Source: Lates calcarifer (Eukaryota; Chordata; Actinopteri; Centropomidae). From it: a stretch of DNA of 64,000 nt. The translations under genes were made by a program, and so were the position numbers. Where the stretch lies: NCBI RefSeq assembly GCF_001640805.2, contig NC_066850.1:7849927-7913926 (forward strand), read 5' to 3'. The notes below the pieces were generated by a model. The model was given only the letters and a program-made list of their open reading frames with translations, made no database searches and had not been told where the DNA came from. This document shows, one piece after another, positions 1 through 11,095 of this stretch (positions within the stretch are counted from its first letter, which is position 1; each line of letters opens with the position of its first letter).

Positions 1-173
1 GAGCAGTGGCACTTTTGCACCACTGCAGAGGATGACGACACCCAGAGACACCCGCTGCAGTAATGTGTGGCCCCTAGGGCTCCAGCTCCAAGTGTCTCAG
101 GCATCTACACACTCAGCCCATAACTCTGCCTCTGCTGATGGCAGGCCTGGGGATTGTCACTACTAGGTTTCAC

Positions 174-221
174 CCGTCCCCACTACCACCCCCTACCCCC
201 ACCCCACCCCCCACCCCCTCC
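174..221. repeat. C-rich low-complexity tract
   Basis: Almost pure cytosine broken by single A or T bases (CCCCCACCCCACCCCCCACC style). The complementary strand is G-rich, with several runs of four or more G, so it could form a G-quadruplex on the minus strand. It also creates spurious proline-rich reading frames. Confidence 0.9.
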
Positions 222-535
222 AATACCTCGTCCCACCGGAGTCGTAAATTGCTCCAGCAGCGTCCGCCAGGGGCAATGAAGCTGACACGTGAGGACTTAA
301 ACACACATGTGTGCAGATACACTTGTTCACATGCATTCAAACATGCTAACACATATCTGAGTGCACACACGCAGCACTGCCAGGGATAAACAAACAGGGA
401 TAAACAAACTGCAGCAAATATGCCTGATGATTAGCACAATCCCCACTAGCAAAAAATGAGATGAGATTTGTTGAGGTTAATGTTACTGGGCAGGTTGCTC
501 ACGTACTAGCAGACCTAGTTATTAGCGGTTTAAAA

Positions 536-785
536 GAAAAGCCTGTAGAGATGGGGTAGAAAGATGGGAATGGAAGGGTGAGAGGGGGATACACTGACAA
601 ATGAAGAAAGTGAGGGAGAAGCTCATTAAGCTGCTGTGGTTGAGGAAATAGCCAATAAAAAGCAAAAGGATGATCACGAGAGAGCAAGGAAAGAAAGAGA
701 AAAATAGATGAGAACAGATACTGAGGAAGAAAAGGAGATAAGCAAGGGAGGGTGAGAATAGGGGAGGAAGGGAATTGGGGGATGT
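536..785. repeat. Purine-rich (GA/GGA) strand-asymmetric block
   Basis: The plus strand is dominated by A and G, with recurring GGGAGG, GAAGAAAAGG and GAGAGGGGG words and few pyrimidine runs. It is a degenerate polypurine region of the kind common in fish introns and intergenic DNA. No regular period is visible. Confidence 0.75.
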
Positions 786-1693
786 TTTAAAATGTGGAAA
801 GAAGAGTTACAGTACACTTAATGCGATCCTTTCCTTCCACATAAACCTGTCTTGATGTCAGAATACCACTGAGTGCAAAATGTGAAATTTTACCTGTTCA
901 TGCTCATTTGGATGAAGCATCTGGATGTTGGTTGTTTTTATTCTGTCAAACTTCATTCACAACAGCAGCAGCAGTTTTTCCTCTCCCTTTTTTTAAACCT
1001 CTCCTGTCTGCGCCACTATGAGTCTCACAGGATGGCTGACATTCAGCTGTGGAGTCACTTTAGTGTTGGACTAGGGGAAAACAGCTGTATCCTATAACAG
1101 GCATTACTTTGCACATCACTCTTGCTTCGCTGCCAATGAATGGAGAATAAACCACTGCACTGAGCTGAACACAGCTTGTCATCTGATAGCAGCCACCAGG
1201 TACAGCCAGAGTGGCTTTTTTATTTTTTTTTTACCAAGAATGTAAAGATCTATTTTACTAAACAAATATTAGGTAAAGGTAAATATGCTGGTCTGACGTA
1301 AGGAGTGATACTGCTGTGATTTAGGTCAATCTGAAGAGGGTAATTTTTGACTTTCTCAGTCATAGCCTTCATTATGTATCACCATAAACTGTGAATTTAA
1401 ACGTTTTGCTTTTTGACCTCATAATGGAAGCTACAGGCCCTCACCAAGGACAGAAATTCTTCTCGGCACATCGCGTTCTTAATCATCCCAGTGCTCATTG
1501 CCCTGAGAGACTTGTGACTTTCCTCTTTCCAAAATGTCTGACAGTAGCCCATTAACAATTAAGAAATACGCTTCACAGCACCTGCAATGGCAGAGAAAGA
1601 CAAACTTTGTCATACAGCATGCTGCAGGTGCTGAACTAACATCACATTTAACAGTTAACAGTGCTGCTTCATCCATCCTTCCTGTTTTACTAT

Positions 1694-1766
1694 TGTCAAG
1701 TCAAATTTTATTTATATAGCGCCAATTCACAACAAAAGTTATCTCAAGGCACTGTACATATAGAGC
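1694..1766 (+). repeat. Teleost dispersed repeat fragment (SINE-like)
   Basis: The stretch contains TTTATTTATATAGCGCC followed by AATTCACAACAAAAG and CTCAAGGCACTGTACA. This is a signature I recognise as one of the commonest dispersed repeats of spiny-rayed fish. Only about 70 bp of recognisable sequence remains and I see no target-site duplication. Family assignment is from memory. A RepeatMasker run with a teleost library would settle it. Confidence 0.75.
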
Positions 1767-4700
1767 AACTACTGTATAACTACTGATTTCTAATATCATT
1801 GTAAACACCATTGGAGATGATACATTGCAGAAAAAAATCATACTGTATCAAATACTGTTTAGATTTTGACTGAAGATTAAATCAACAGTGGCTAAATACA
1901 GTTCTCCACATCAGTAAAGTATCTGACGTGGTATACAGTAGCTTTTATTGGCTAATGAAACACCCACAAAATATATTTGCAGGTATGTGAAATTAAATAA
2001 GTATATTTTTAACAACCTGAATCCCATAAAGCTTAGTTGAGATTGAAATCTACCTTGAAATGTTGCTCAAGACAGTGTGAGTTGTGTCCTTTCCTGTCCA
2101 ATATGTTTATTGCTGATACTTGACTGCCTTGGGCACCTTAATAATTTATTATGCCATGATTAAGCTTGCCAGAAAATATTAAAGTCTCAATTCCTTTATT
2201 AGCTTTAGCTGGAGAATAAAAGGGTTTTCAATGCCACATCCCTGAGGTGTGCACATACTGTAGTCTCATTGGTCAAAGCACCGTCAGGTCAGTTACTCGT
2301 TGTTACGCTGTTCCATGATTTTTCCATCGAACTCCTCGTTATTACCTAATCGGTTTCAGATTATCTATTGAATTCATCCACATGAATGCCTCAGAGGAGA
2401 GAACTGTCCTAAAGTCTGCACCCTTATTCTAATTTGCACAATTCATCATGTTCAGACTACAAAGACGTGGGAAAGACATAGTTCTTTGAGAGAGATCAGC
2501 TGCACCATCGAATGTGGCTGTTCCAAATAGGTATAAACACCTCTGCATTTAGATGTGGTCAGGCAACTTGTTACATGAAATTATTAGTCTGAAACACACC
2601 AAACCCTATGAGGAGTTTCAGGTTCATATTCTGAGCAAACTTTGTCAGTAAAATGGCAAGGACATTCAGGAGATTCAGATATAGATCAAAATCTATTTGA
2701 CTCTCAGACAAATGATACAGCAGCAACCTTGAACACAACAATCATCAGTTCCTCACTTGTCTTGGTCAGCTCATTATACCTACACTTACCAACAAAGACT
2801 ATACTTCTACAAAGAAATCTATCAAATAAATAGTCCCCTCCATTCTCAAATTGAACAGCCATTTAAGTCTCACCTCTAAAATATTGTTCAATCATATGGT
2901 CATGAGCTGGGAAAAAGATCTTGGGCTACTTGAGTGGTACACAAACAGGAAATAAACAATTCAATCAATTATCTAGTGTAATTTAAGAACTGGAGTGTTG
3001 CATTTACTTTTTGTTTTCTTTATACTGTTTCTATTTTTTTGATATTGTTATCTGTTTGTTATGCACTGAGGTTACCTCTTGACTATGAGTCCTCAAAAGT
3101 ACAAAGCACTCATGCAACCACCAACAAATGCTAATATAATCTGTATGCTGTGGATGCCTGCCAAGGCCCACAGATGCAAAACACTGAGGCCGGATAAAAC
3201 CTGTTAACCTGTGCTCATTCACTAATTTATTCCTGGATTCCCTACATGACTTAACTATTTTTCATTTTCTCTCCAAAGCAATGAACTCTATTAAGACATC
3301 ATCATGAGAGCCATTTTTGAGCTCCCCAAGACATCAGTTAAGGGAAACAATATCCAAAGCTGCAGTGGCCATTGATCCAGGTGACAGGTATTTACTAACG
3401 GCTGGAATTCGAACCGGTCACATCTCATTAAATAGAAAATAATCACAGAACAAAATATCAATCACTATCAGAAGTATTATCAGAATTTCAGGGAGTATTA
3501 TAATCACCGTTAACCAATAATATTATGCTGGTTGGAGTTTGAGTTTAAAGTTCTCAAGCTAGTACTAACTTGGCAAAGTGTTTTTTCTGCTGTAACCATG
3601 TTGATGACAAAGCAAAATGATGTTCTCTATAAATACAAATGTTGGCAGCCACTGAGAAATACTTAAAATGGTAAAGTATAGACTATTAAACGCAATGGTA
3701 TTTTTTTAGAATAGTATATACTGAACGAAATGAATGTGTATAAAATCCTAACTGCCTGTAAGATTTACTTGGTCATGGTTGGGATGGCGTATAAAAAGAG
3801 TCTTAAAAGAGAGAGTTCAGGGAAAGTGTCAGAATTCCATTTTAGATTATTCTACTGAATTCACAGTCCCTTCCTCTTCTGCTTTATTCTACCACTCTCG
3901 CCGCTCTCTCTTTCCATTATGCAAACTCACTCTTTGATCTCAAACAGTGAAAGGTGGCTTTATCTTAGAACAACAGAGAGACAGGCGATCAGAGACTTAG
4001 TAGACCTCAGAGAAATCCGGATGAGAATAGAAACGAAAGACATGGGAGGACAGAAGGAGACAAAGGGGTGGGAGACGAGGTGGTTACATTAAACAAAAAA
4101 ATGAGTCTGCACAGTATGATATACACCTGATTCACAACACCATACTTGCTGAGCTTTTACACCAAAGGCTACTGTATTAGGTAAATATTACATCCCTAGC
4201 ATACTGCACAAGAATACATATAGACATACTAGAGAGGAAAGTCTTAATCGCACTGTAGGGTCACACTCTAAAGGATTCAGTATGCTTGAAACAAATTAAC
4301 TGTATGTGTTTGATTCTTCTGTTGGAGAGGAGTTTTCAGGCACTCATGGTAAGCTATCAGTTATGTTTCTGACCACCTGATGAATGTCAATCTAATATTC
4401 TTTCTTCTTTTCAACTCAGTTTTTGGTCTCCACCAACTCCTCAGAGAAATATCTGACACTAAATGCTCCTCTATATTAATTTGCTGGTTGCTAACTTTGT
4501 CTGTTGCTAAAGTTTGGTGCGTAGCATGCAGCCAAAGCTTTTGTATTCATTGTTCTATTGTGTTAGCATCTAAGGCTATGAGCCATTAAAGCAGTTCAGA
4601 TAGAACTGAACTGAATCTAGCAGAAAGTGAACTGATTTAGCACAGAAAGACTTACAGAGACAGAGAAACTAAGAGCTAAGGATTTTTCAAAGCAGAGGAC

Positions 4701-5310
4701 AGCAAGATTACCCTTGCAGGAGGACCACCTTATCAATTTGATTAGAGTGTGAAAGGACACTTAAGATCTCAATTGCCAGCACATTAGTAGTCTACTCAGC
4801 CCCCTGCCTTGGAATCCAATGGCTAATGTTTGGGGTAGTGGGAGAGTTTAAAAAGATTATTTGATTTCACTTAGATATGCCCCTGCATGTGAAATCAAAT
4901 AGTGATTAGATAATGTGCGCGCTAAATATGAAAAGGCCTGCTTCATTTGAAACATTGATTTGCATTTCAAGTGTTTTTTTTTGCCAAGCCAGAAACACAA
5001 CAGTGAGCTCTGCAATATATGTAAAAACATTCAAATGGAAAGACCTATTAGACGACAACGATGACCATATTTGCTGCTTCACCACTGATGTAAATGAAAC
5101 TCTTAAGTACCCTTAAAAACAGTACAAAAAGACAAGCTAGGGTGTAGATATATGAGATAAAGTTTTCTTATTTCCCTCTGCTCTTGGTCAAAGAGTAAAG
5201 AAGTAGACAAAAAGTAATAATTCAGTCTGCAAAAAAAAATTATTCTTGAGAGATGAAGGGGCTGAACAGATTTCCTATTAGACCTAGTTTCTGTTCAGCT
5301 TGAAAGAAAA
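1767..5310. other. AT-rich stretch, no gene recognised
   Basis: Mostly A+T-rich unique-looking sequence with many stop codons in all frames. A lone match to a Pol III B box occurs on the minus strand near 3405-3416 (GGTTCGAATTCC), without an A box at the expected distance. TATAAAAAG occurs near 3790 without other promoter signals. Two short exon-like patterns on the minus strand (2781-2797 and 2870-2902) have good splice consensus, but they are very short and at the frequency expected by chance. Nothing here is called as a gene. Confidence 0.6.
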
Positions 5311-5355
5311 AAAGTGAAGAGAAAAGAAGAGAAGAGAAGGGAAGAGAAGAGGGTG
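5311..5355. repeat. Degenerate (AAGAG)n purine tract
   Basis: Repeated GAGAAAAGAAGAGAAGAGAAG-type units with small interruptions, ending in GAGGGTGGG. It is a simple pentanucleotide-like repeat. Confidence 0.85.
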
Positions 5356-5767
5356 GGCGTCAAAAGGCGAGTTATTTTCACTTTATTTCTTTTATCCTCT
5401 GTTGTTGTTCTATGTGTCTGGCTTCAACGTGCAACTTTTGAGTGGTGTTTTTTTCAGACTAAGACAATCCTTTTTGGGAGAGCTGGTTGACAGTAAGCCT
5501 CTAGAGGGACAAAGATTTGGAGGAAAGACCATCACATTGTTTACCAGGACAGCCACTGTTGAAAATCAAAGCTAAAATGTACATAGACCTCATATTTCTG
5601 GCACATTCAGTATAAAATGAGTCTCATTTTTGGAGACAGGAGAGAGTCAGTACCCTCCGATAAACAAAAAACATCACGGCCGTGACTTCTTTTCTTTCCT
5701 GTGAGGCGTGTTCATGCTGTATATACACAAAATCATCTGCTCCGCACGGAGTCAGAGCCTCTACATT

Positions 5768-5993
5768 CTGTAACTCCTTTCATCTGCGAAGAATCATCTG
5801 GCAGTCAAAACCTCATTAAACTCCTACCTCTTTGACGTGAATAAGGGACTGTCTAAAGTCATAGAAGAGGTGATGGGATTTGATCTGTCTCTTTCCCATA
5901 AATACATTCATTCAAGGCCTGTGGATTGCTTCAGCTGTGGCGCTCATCACATTCAATTCTTTAGCCCTGGATCCAATTTTCAGAAAACTTATT
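5768..5993 (+). pseudogene. Possible LINE reverse-transcriptase remnant
   Basis: An open frame without an ATG follows a TAA at 5774-5776 and runs to TGA after about 70 codons. It includes the string VKTSLNSYLFD near its start. The K-T-x-L-x-x-Y-L-F spacing resembles the end of ORF2 in CR1/L2-type fish LINEs, where a phrase like FK..LKTYLF lies shortly before the stop. Nothing else of the reverse transcriptase is visible, and the downstream residues do not match a family I know. It may equally be a chance frame. Low confidence. Confidence 0.2.
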
Positions 5994-6104
5994 GGTGAAC
6001 CAAAATAGCAATGGAGCTTTTGACTGCAGATCTCCTGGTTAAAGTTAAGGCTGTCGCTTGATAGGGTATTATAACCTAGGACACACACTATGAACATACA
6101 TGTA

Positions 6105-6129
6105 CTCATACACATACACACACACACAC
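6105..6129. repeat. (CA)n microsatellite, short
   Basis: About ten CA units with one interruption (CATACACATACACACACACACG pattern). Confidence 0.9.
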
Positions 6130-6198
6130 GTCTTAGGAAAGTTTTCAGATGGAAAAAAGTGAGGATGTATGCTTCATATCCTGAGGTAGTTCTGGAGG

Positions 6199-6199
<1 letters not shown>

Positions 6200-6230
<31 letters not shown>
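6200..6230. repeat. (TA)15 microsatellite
   Basis: An uninterrupted run of TA dinucleotides follows GGAT and grades into CATATATAAT. Such tracts are hypervariable and easily extrude cruciforms. Confidence 0.97.
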
Positions 6231-6236
<6 letters not shown>

Positions 6237-7099
6237 TAATATTGGTGCCCTGCTATATCAAACACACACATACTTCATCGTGTCATGGTGAGACTAATCA
6301 TCACAAACATAGCAACATATCTGGCCAATAAAGATGACTCAGATCACCAAGGGAACAGAGCAGATCTCCTTTATGCTATTTCTCATTTTCGCTCACACAT
6401 CCTCCCTCTGTCTGTCTCAATATGTCTCTGACTATCTCTCCACAGGTCTCTCTCACCAATTCCTCTTGTCCTTGCCTCCATTTTCCCTCTTTTCATTACC
6501 ACTACCCATCAGCAGCAGACCCCCACCCCTACCCCCCACCCCCCCTTCTTTTTTCCTCTCTGTCTCAGGCCATCAAGTTCAGATTCTTTCTCCTCATCAA
6601 AGTGAACTGATTGAGATTGTCTGAGTAAAAGATAACCAAGCCTTTACAGCAATCATGGACAGGATGCGAGCAAGTACCAAAGGGCAAGGAAAACATATGC
6701 GTTTCCGTATGCACCCATACATAAACATACATATATATAAATATACACAAACGCTTATGCTAATATGCTGATGGTTGGCCTGGGGCAAGGGTGAGAGCGG
6801 TCACAGCATTTACAGCTCTCAGTTTTTATTGGTGTTTGTGATGGGTGTACGCCGTTTGTGTTTAGAACATCCAACATCTTATCAACTCAGCTATTATCAT
6901 AGCAGCCACCAAGGAGAGAAAGGCACAGGTCAAGCAGGATACAGCAACAAATATATAGACAGAAAGTAATTTCAAGTCACGGGTGGTTCATTTACTGAGA
7001 CACATATTCACACAAAAAGCAATTAAAGAGATGTAGCAGAGTTTCAAGGAGCAATAGTATGAGGTAATGTTACAAAAATGGTTACGAGGATACAAGAGG

Positions 7100-7255
7100 G
7101 CGTGAAGTGGGTTTGTAGTTTGTGTGTTTATGTTTTTATCTGGTTGTGTGTGCACATTTGTGACAGTGCATTAGCATTTCTGCATGTGAATATGTGTGTG
7201 TGTGTGTGTTTTTGCCTATGTGTGTATGTGTGTGCATATGTGGGTGTGTGGCTGG
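7100..7255. repeat. Imperfect TG-rich repeat region
   Basis: Dense TG dinucleotides with a perfect core at 7193-7209 and interrupted flanks (TGTGTTTATG, TGTGCATATGTGGG). It produces a spurious cysteine/valine-rich frame. Confidence 0.85.
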
Positions 7256-9010
7256 CTAGTGGTTATGTAAGGCACTAATTGTCATGCAGTGCGCAGGGTG
7301 CAGACGCTAAGCACAGACATGGAGCTTTTTCCAAGCCCACAGCGATGAATATTAAAATAATTAATTAATAATATATTTACAAATCCAAAGGACAGCATGT
7401 AAATATCAAAAGATTTTCTGCTTGTATTGATATGCTAATTTGTATGTATGTTTATTTCATTTTGCGTATACACCTATGCACTTTTGAGTGTCTGACACTG
7501 TGTGTGAGAGTAGATATGTCTGTGTTTGTACCTACATGTACCCTTGCCTGCATGGTTGTGAGTCCAAAGTTGCACATCAGAGGAATAAGCAAAGGAATGT
7601 TAGGATGTAAATCGCAGTGCCTAAGGAGCTCTGAGACACTGACATGGGTATCTGAATTAATAAGTGTGTGCCGCAACTAAACACGATTTCATGTGGTTCC
7701 AAGGACGTGCGGACAGTCGTAACACACGCAGAATCAAATTCATTTGATGCTAAATTGGCTAAAATCCCACAAACTGGGTGGCTCATGTTGCTCTTTTAGG
7801 ATAACAGCTCACTCTGCGTAGGCTCTTCTACGGTCTATTAGATGAAGTAACTTGGTTGAAATCTTAAGATTCTGAAAGCTTTTGGAATTTGAGTTCTTAA
7901 TCGGTTCCTGTCATGATATCAGAGAATAATTTAAGAATGAGGAGATTTAAATATGGATGAAAATATATCAAAGAGCATAAGGAATCAGATTCAGCATTAG
8001 CCAGAAAGAAATGTGATCAATTTTGTATGAGAAGTTTCTTAAGCAATTTGCAGCCTGTGTTAAGCTAAGACTTCTAAGACCCACCACAGTGATGGGCACT
8101 CGTGTCCCTCACTTATATTTTGTTTGCCCTCTCTTGAGCTCTCATAATCCGATTTTAGAAGGGTTGTCTCATCCTGGTCTGGGTTAATCTTTTGAATCTC
8201 TTAATTTGTTACACTGGAGCTATTCCCCTACACCCGTGCCAAACATAAAAAATATTTCAGTGTTTAATACACTTTCTATACAAATGGATAACAATTTAAA
8301 ACTGAAATATAACTATCTGTCTTGGCCGCAACAATAATATGGGCTGATGTAATCAGGTCTGTGTGAGTATAGTGGCTATAAAGGCTCCAGCCACTGGCCC
8401 TTTGCCCTTTTTGGCTGAAGAGTGCTTCTGGACCAATCAATAATTATTGTTATTATTATTACCACTTGTTTTATTGTTGTTGTTGTTGCAGCAGCTGTTC
8501 TTATAATCATTACTGTGAGAAATTCTGCCAAGCTCCTATCCAACAAGCAATGACATCATTGTCGACAGGGACTGAGTCTAGGAGGATTTCTTTTTTTGTT
8601 TTTTTTCCTTTTTTTCTTATCTGTGCACTTTGAATAAGATCTGAGTTATTCATCATTATATAGGTGCTTTACACAGCAGTTGAGTTGGTTTACATGTTTG
8701 CCACAAACAGGTTATATGACCACTTTGTTCTTAATTAGTTTATTAATGGAGTTCATTAATCAGTGCTGATTTTAAACACACTGCCTCTGACATTGCTTCA
8801 CGAAATGCTGGAACCATGGTAAAGACACGAGGCAACCAAGCTGCGTTCAACGGGCATTCTGCATCAAACACGAGTAACATTTTTTTACTGAGATATCAAT
8901 CACGTAGACCGTAGTGTCACACTGCTGCCGAACATTTTCCACAGTGAGCTGCAGTGTTTAAATCTTTTATATGTTTTTCCTGCCCTCCAGACAACAATTA
9001 ACCTCTACAA
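7256..9010. other. AT-rich stretch, no gene recognised
   Basis: Unassigned sequence. It contains a cluster of TAATTAAT homeodomain cores near 7357-7370, a TTG/ATT trinucleotide repeat at 8441-8489 and T-runs near 8590-8615. No splice-supported exon or coding-like frame is visible. Confidence 0.6.
8441..8489. repeat. Trinucleotide (ATT)n/(GTT)n repeat
   Basis: TAATTATTGTTATTATTATT is followed after a short gap by TTATTGTTGTTGTTGTTGC. It is a compound trinucleotide microsatellite. Confidence 0.93.
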
Positions 9011-9136
9011 CTCTCAGTGCAGTGGTGAAGAGATGAGACTTTGACAGCGCGACATGGAGGAGCAGTGTCTATTTTTCTGTAAAAAGTTGCAAGTCAAGAT
9101 TCTTCTCTGTGTTTTTGTTCTGTGTCTATAACTCAC

Positions 9137-9193
9137 CAGGGCTTGGCTCTTGAATGGGCCGATAACATGCCAGCGTGGTGTGAAATCAGAGCC
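9137..9193 (-). CDS. Candidate 57-nt internal exon, unknown gene
   Basis: On the minus strand a long pyrimidine tract (TTTCTCTCCTCTCCTGCAG) ends in an AG at 9195-9194. It is followed by 57 bases and then a consensus donor GTGAGT at 9136-9131 preceded by CTG. The exon is exactly 19 codons and has one fully open frame in phase 0, GSDFTPRWHVIGPFKSQAL, so it could be skipped without a frameshift. A second frame is also open, so the reading is not unique. Candidate branch-point A bases lie in the CAATCAC upstream. I do not recognise the peptide. No partner exons could be firmly linked, so it may be a cassette exon of a large minus-strand gene or a coincidence of good splice motifs. RNA-seq junctions would decide. 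Confidence 0.33.
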
Positions 9194-9214
9194 CTGCAGG
9201 AGAGGAGAGAAATT

Positions 9215-9420
9215 GGGTGATTGGTGCTTCATTCAGGCAATTGCTCATGCCTGAGGCTCCCTGACACTGGAGGGGCTCTCTGTACAAATTGAAGCCACAT
9301 TAGGAGTCGAGATGGCCAGGGGAAGAGGAACTGGACTCTCTGCTTCTCCCTGGCAACAACTGTGCTGGCTTCATCTGATTAATTTGCCTTAGGTATGCTG
9401 CATTACCACATTCTATTACA
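9215..9420. promoter_or_regulatory. Candidate conserved noncoding element
   Basis: This is a complex, non-repetitive stretch of balanced composition next to the candidate exon. It has a 7-bp inverted repeat with an 8-base loop (TCAGGCA 9233-9239, TGCCTGA 9248-9254), CCTGGCAACAAC resembling an RFX half site, and TGATTAAT near 9376, the usual PBX-HOX composite. Such mixtures are typical of vertebrate enhancers. Cross-species conservation cannot be checked here. Confidence 0.3.
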
Positions 9421-9780
9421 TGAACAGCTATCTCATGGGGTTCACACAGTTCATATTGTTAAGTCTGAGGAAAAAATGTAACGAGTCAGCAGAGATCAGC
9501 AAGTAATGGTGCCGGGAGTTTTACACAGGAAAAGAAAGAAAAAGAAGATGTCATTTTTATTGTCTCTTCCCATGCAGCCTGCAGGAATCGGGTGACTGCA
9601 AATGTTGTATTCACAAAGGCCATTATATTTTTCTTCCTTTCTGTCACCGGTGTTCATGTTCAATTCATTCAAAAAGGTGAGACAGCATTCACTCAAAGTC
9701 AATCACAGCACAGTGGCTCACAACCGCTCCTTTCTATCAGCGCACAATTACAATATTTATGAGAACTCCTGCTGATGGAA
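9421..9780. other. Non-coding stretch, nothing recognised
   Basis: Unassigned sequence between two enhancer-like islands, with no repeat, splice pattern or motif cluster that I would call. Confidence 0.6.
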
Positions 9781-10040
9781 AGACTATTTCGTCTTTCTTT
9801 TGTGGCCCTCATTCTTTTCTGTGGGCTTATTTTAATGAAAAGTGTGGTGGTGAATCGCTCGGGCATTCGGCGGGCTCATAATTTCCACAACATGATGATG
9901 TGAATAACTATGAGCTGATGGTCCTAAAGACACTGATGGCGCCCGGAATAAATACACTGACAAAACACGGGAGAATAAAGGGCAGAATCCCTCTTCATGT
10001 GGCCCCACTTTGCCCCTGAGAGCCTCTAACAATAAATCAT
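9781..10040. promoter_or_regulatory. Candidate conserved noncoding element
   Basis: Non-repetitive sequence with several CpGs (TCGCTCGGGCATTCGGCGGG near 9857) in an otherwise AT-rich context, plus AATAAATACA and ATAAATCATAAAA-like homeobox words. Both strands are nearly open for about 60 codons, which is common in ancient conserved elements, and no protein family is recognisable. Called only as an enhancer-like island. Confidence 0.28.
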
Positions 10041-10638
10041 ATAAAATGATTGAAAAATGAAATGTTCATTACAGTGACCTTAGACAGTGAGAGAAAAGCA
10101 TGAGAGAGTGAAGCAAAATGACTGCATTTAAAAAGAGGAGTGAACAGAGGGGAACGCAAATGTTCCCATCAGGGTGAATATCTTCTAATACACCTCCGTC
10201 GGGGGAAGATTATTGATAGCGAGTGTATGATTGTGCGTTGGGGGGGGCATTCAAATCTCCTACCGCCACTGCTTCTACTGCACCACCATTAAACCACGCT
10301 GCTGTAATATGCATCAGAACTGCTGCTAGGTGGTCGTTCCTGTGCTTCAGCAGGCAAGTGAAATCTCAATCATTTGAACTTGAGGGCTGTGTCCTGGTGA
10401 GAGATGACTTATTCATAGCACAGTGTGCGTACCAGGGGAAGATTATCTACCCATGGGGCCCGCCCTCTCACCAAGGGCATTCTAAAGAAATGTTAACCTT
10501 TGGTGTAGCACTTCGTGTGCAGCTGGAAGCTTCTGTGTGTTAAGGGTTTAACGGGCGCTCCAGCAACTTAACATTGCACTTTCATAATGTTCAGTGACTC
10601 ACAAGATACAAATTTCAAAAGTTTACATCCAGGCTAGC
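10041..10638. other. Non-coding stretch with a weak open frame
   Basis: A plus-strand frame of about 106 codons begins near 10223 and ends at the TAA at 10541-10543. Its translation has no recognisable domain, no supporting splice sites and unremarkable codon use, so I do not call a gene. A G7 run lies near 10240. Confidence 0.5.
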
Positions 10639-11095
10639 AACTCTTTGAGGGTGAGGTAAGGCAACACTCTGAGCTAAATGCTAAGGTCAGCATGCTAATA
10701 TCTCCATAATAACAATGGTAAATGACACTACAACAATGCGAAGACAAGGTTTTTGGAAAAGAGTGCTGTTCAGTCATAAACTAAGAATACAAAAATAAAT
10801 AGTAATAATTTTTCCTTGTGATGGCGATAGATGAAGTTCTGAGATCAAAAGAGTAATAACAATTCATCCAAAGGGGAATACATATGAGTGTAACCAGGTT
10901 AGTTGTTAGTACATTTCAACCAAAACCACAACTTTCAGCCTCCTGCCAGAGGAAAAGTCGGGAGATCATCAAAGTCGTTAGGATAAATCATCTGAGTATC
11001 ATAATTATGTGGACACACTTTCATGGCAATCCAAACAATAGTTGAGATATTTCATTGTGAACCTAAGTGGTGGACTCACCCAAAAAGCTCCAAAG
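10639..11095 (+). repeat. Percomorph dispersed repeat, degenerate copy
   Basis: The order of blocks matches a repeat I know from many spiny-rayed fish. First comes GAGCTAAATGCTAAGGTCAG with CATGCTAATAT. Then GATGGCGATAGATGAAG and AACAATTCATCCAAAGGGGAA follow. Then GAGGAAAAGTCGGGAGATCA and AAAGTCGTTAGGAT, then TTTCATGGCAATCCA, ATAGTTGAGATATTTCA and AGTGGTGGACT. The two middle blocks are themselves diverged copies of one sub-repeat ('aggaaaagtc..gatcatcaaag..rgga'). The same 3' part recurs at 17591-17758 in the same orientation. No open reading frame survives. The class (MITE-like or LINE tail) is uncertain. Confidence 0.7.

Larger units (their letters stand above)
1..1693. other. Non-coding stretch, no gene recognised
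   Basis: No reading frame here resembles a known protein, and the longest ones run through low-complexity sequence. A 7-bp inverted repeat (GCAGTGG at 3-9, CCACTGC at 20-26) opens the window but is too short to mean much. A C-rich tract sits at 174-221 and a purine-rich plus strand at about 536-785. A T-rich run occurs near 1218-1232. A weak minus-strand exon-like pattern (open frame ending at a GTGAGG donor near 1448) could arise by chance and is not called. Confidence 0.6.
5356..7100. other. Non-coding stretch with simple repeats
   Basis: Apart from the possible LINE remnant and two microsatellites listed separately, this holds only unassigned sequence. A polypyrimidine region lies at about 6395-6570 (CTCTGTCTGTCTC, CCCACCCCTACCCCCCACC). 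The 6182-6190 string TGAGGTAGT matches a let-7 seed, but the rest of the mature miRNA and the opposite hairpin arm are absent. No gene is called. Confidence 0.6.

Noticed and set aside
1448..1510. Minus-strand frame with AMSTGMIKNAMCREEFLSL before a GTGAGG donor
   Set aside because: The acceptor lacks a pyrimidine tract and the frame is short. Nothing distinguishes it from chance.
2344..2387. 44-nt minus-strand open unit after a pyrimidine tract
   Set aside because: The donor is a weak GTAATA and the peptide is unremarkable.
2781..2902. Two tiny minus-strand exon-like units with GTAAGT and GTGAGA donors
   Set aside because: 17 and 33 nt long, with no frame support. Splice-consensus pairs at this spacing are expected several times in 64 kb.
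3400..3425. Pol III B box on the minus strand suggesting a tRNA or SINE
   Set aside because: No A box at a suitable distance, no tRNA fold and no terminal T-run. A single 11-base match is expected by chance.
6182..6205. let-7-like start TGAGGTAGT
   Set aside because: Only the first nine bases match. The rest of the mature sequence and a complementary hairpin arm are missing, and the region runs into a TA microsatellite.
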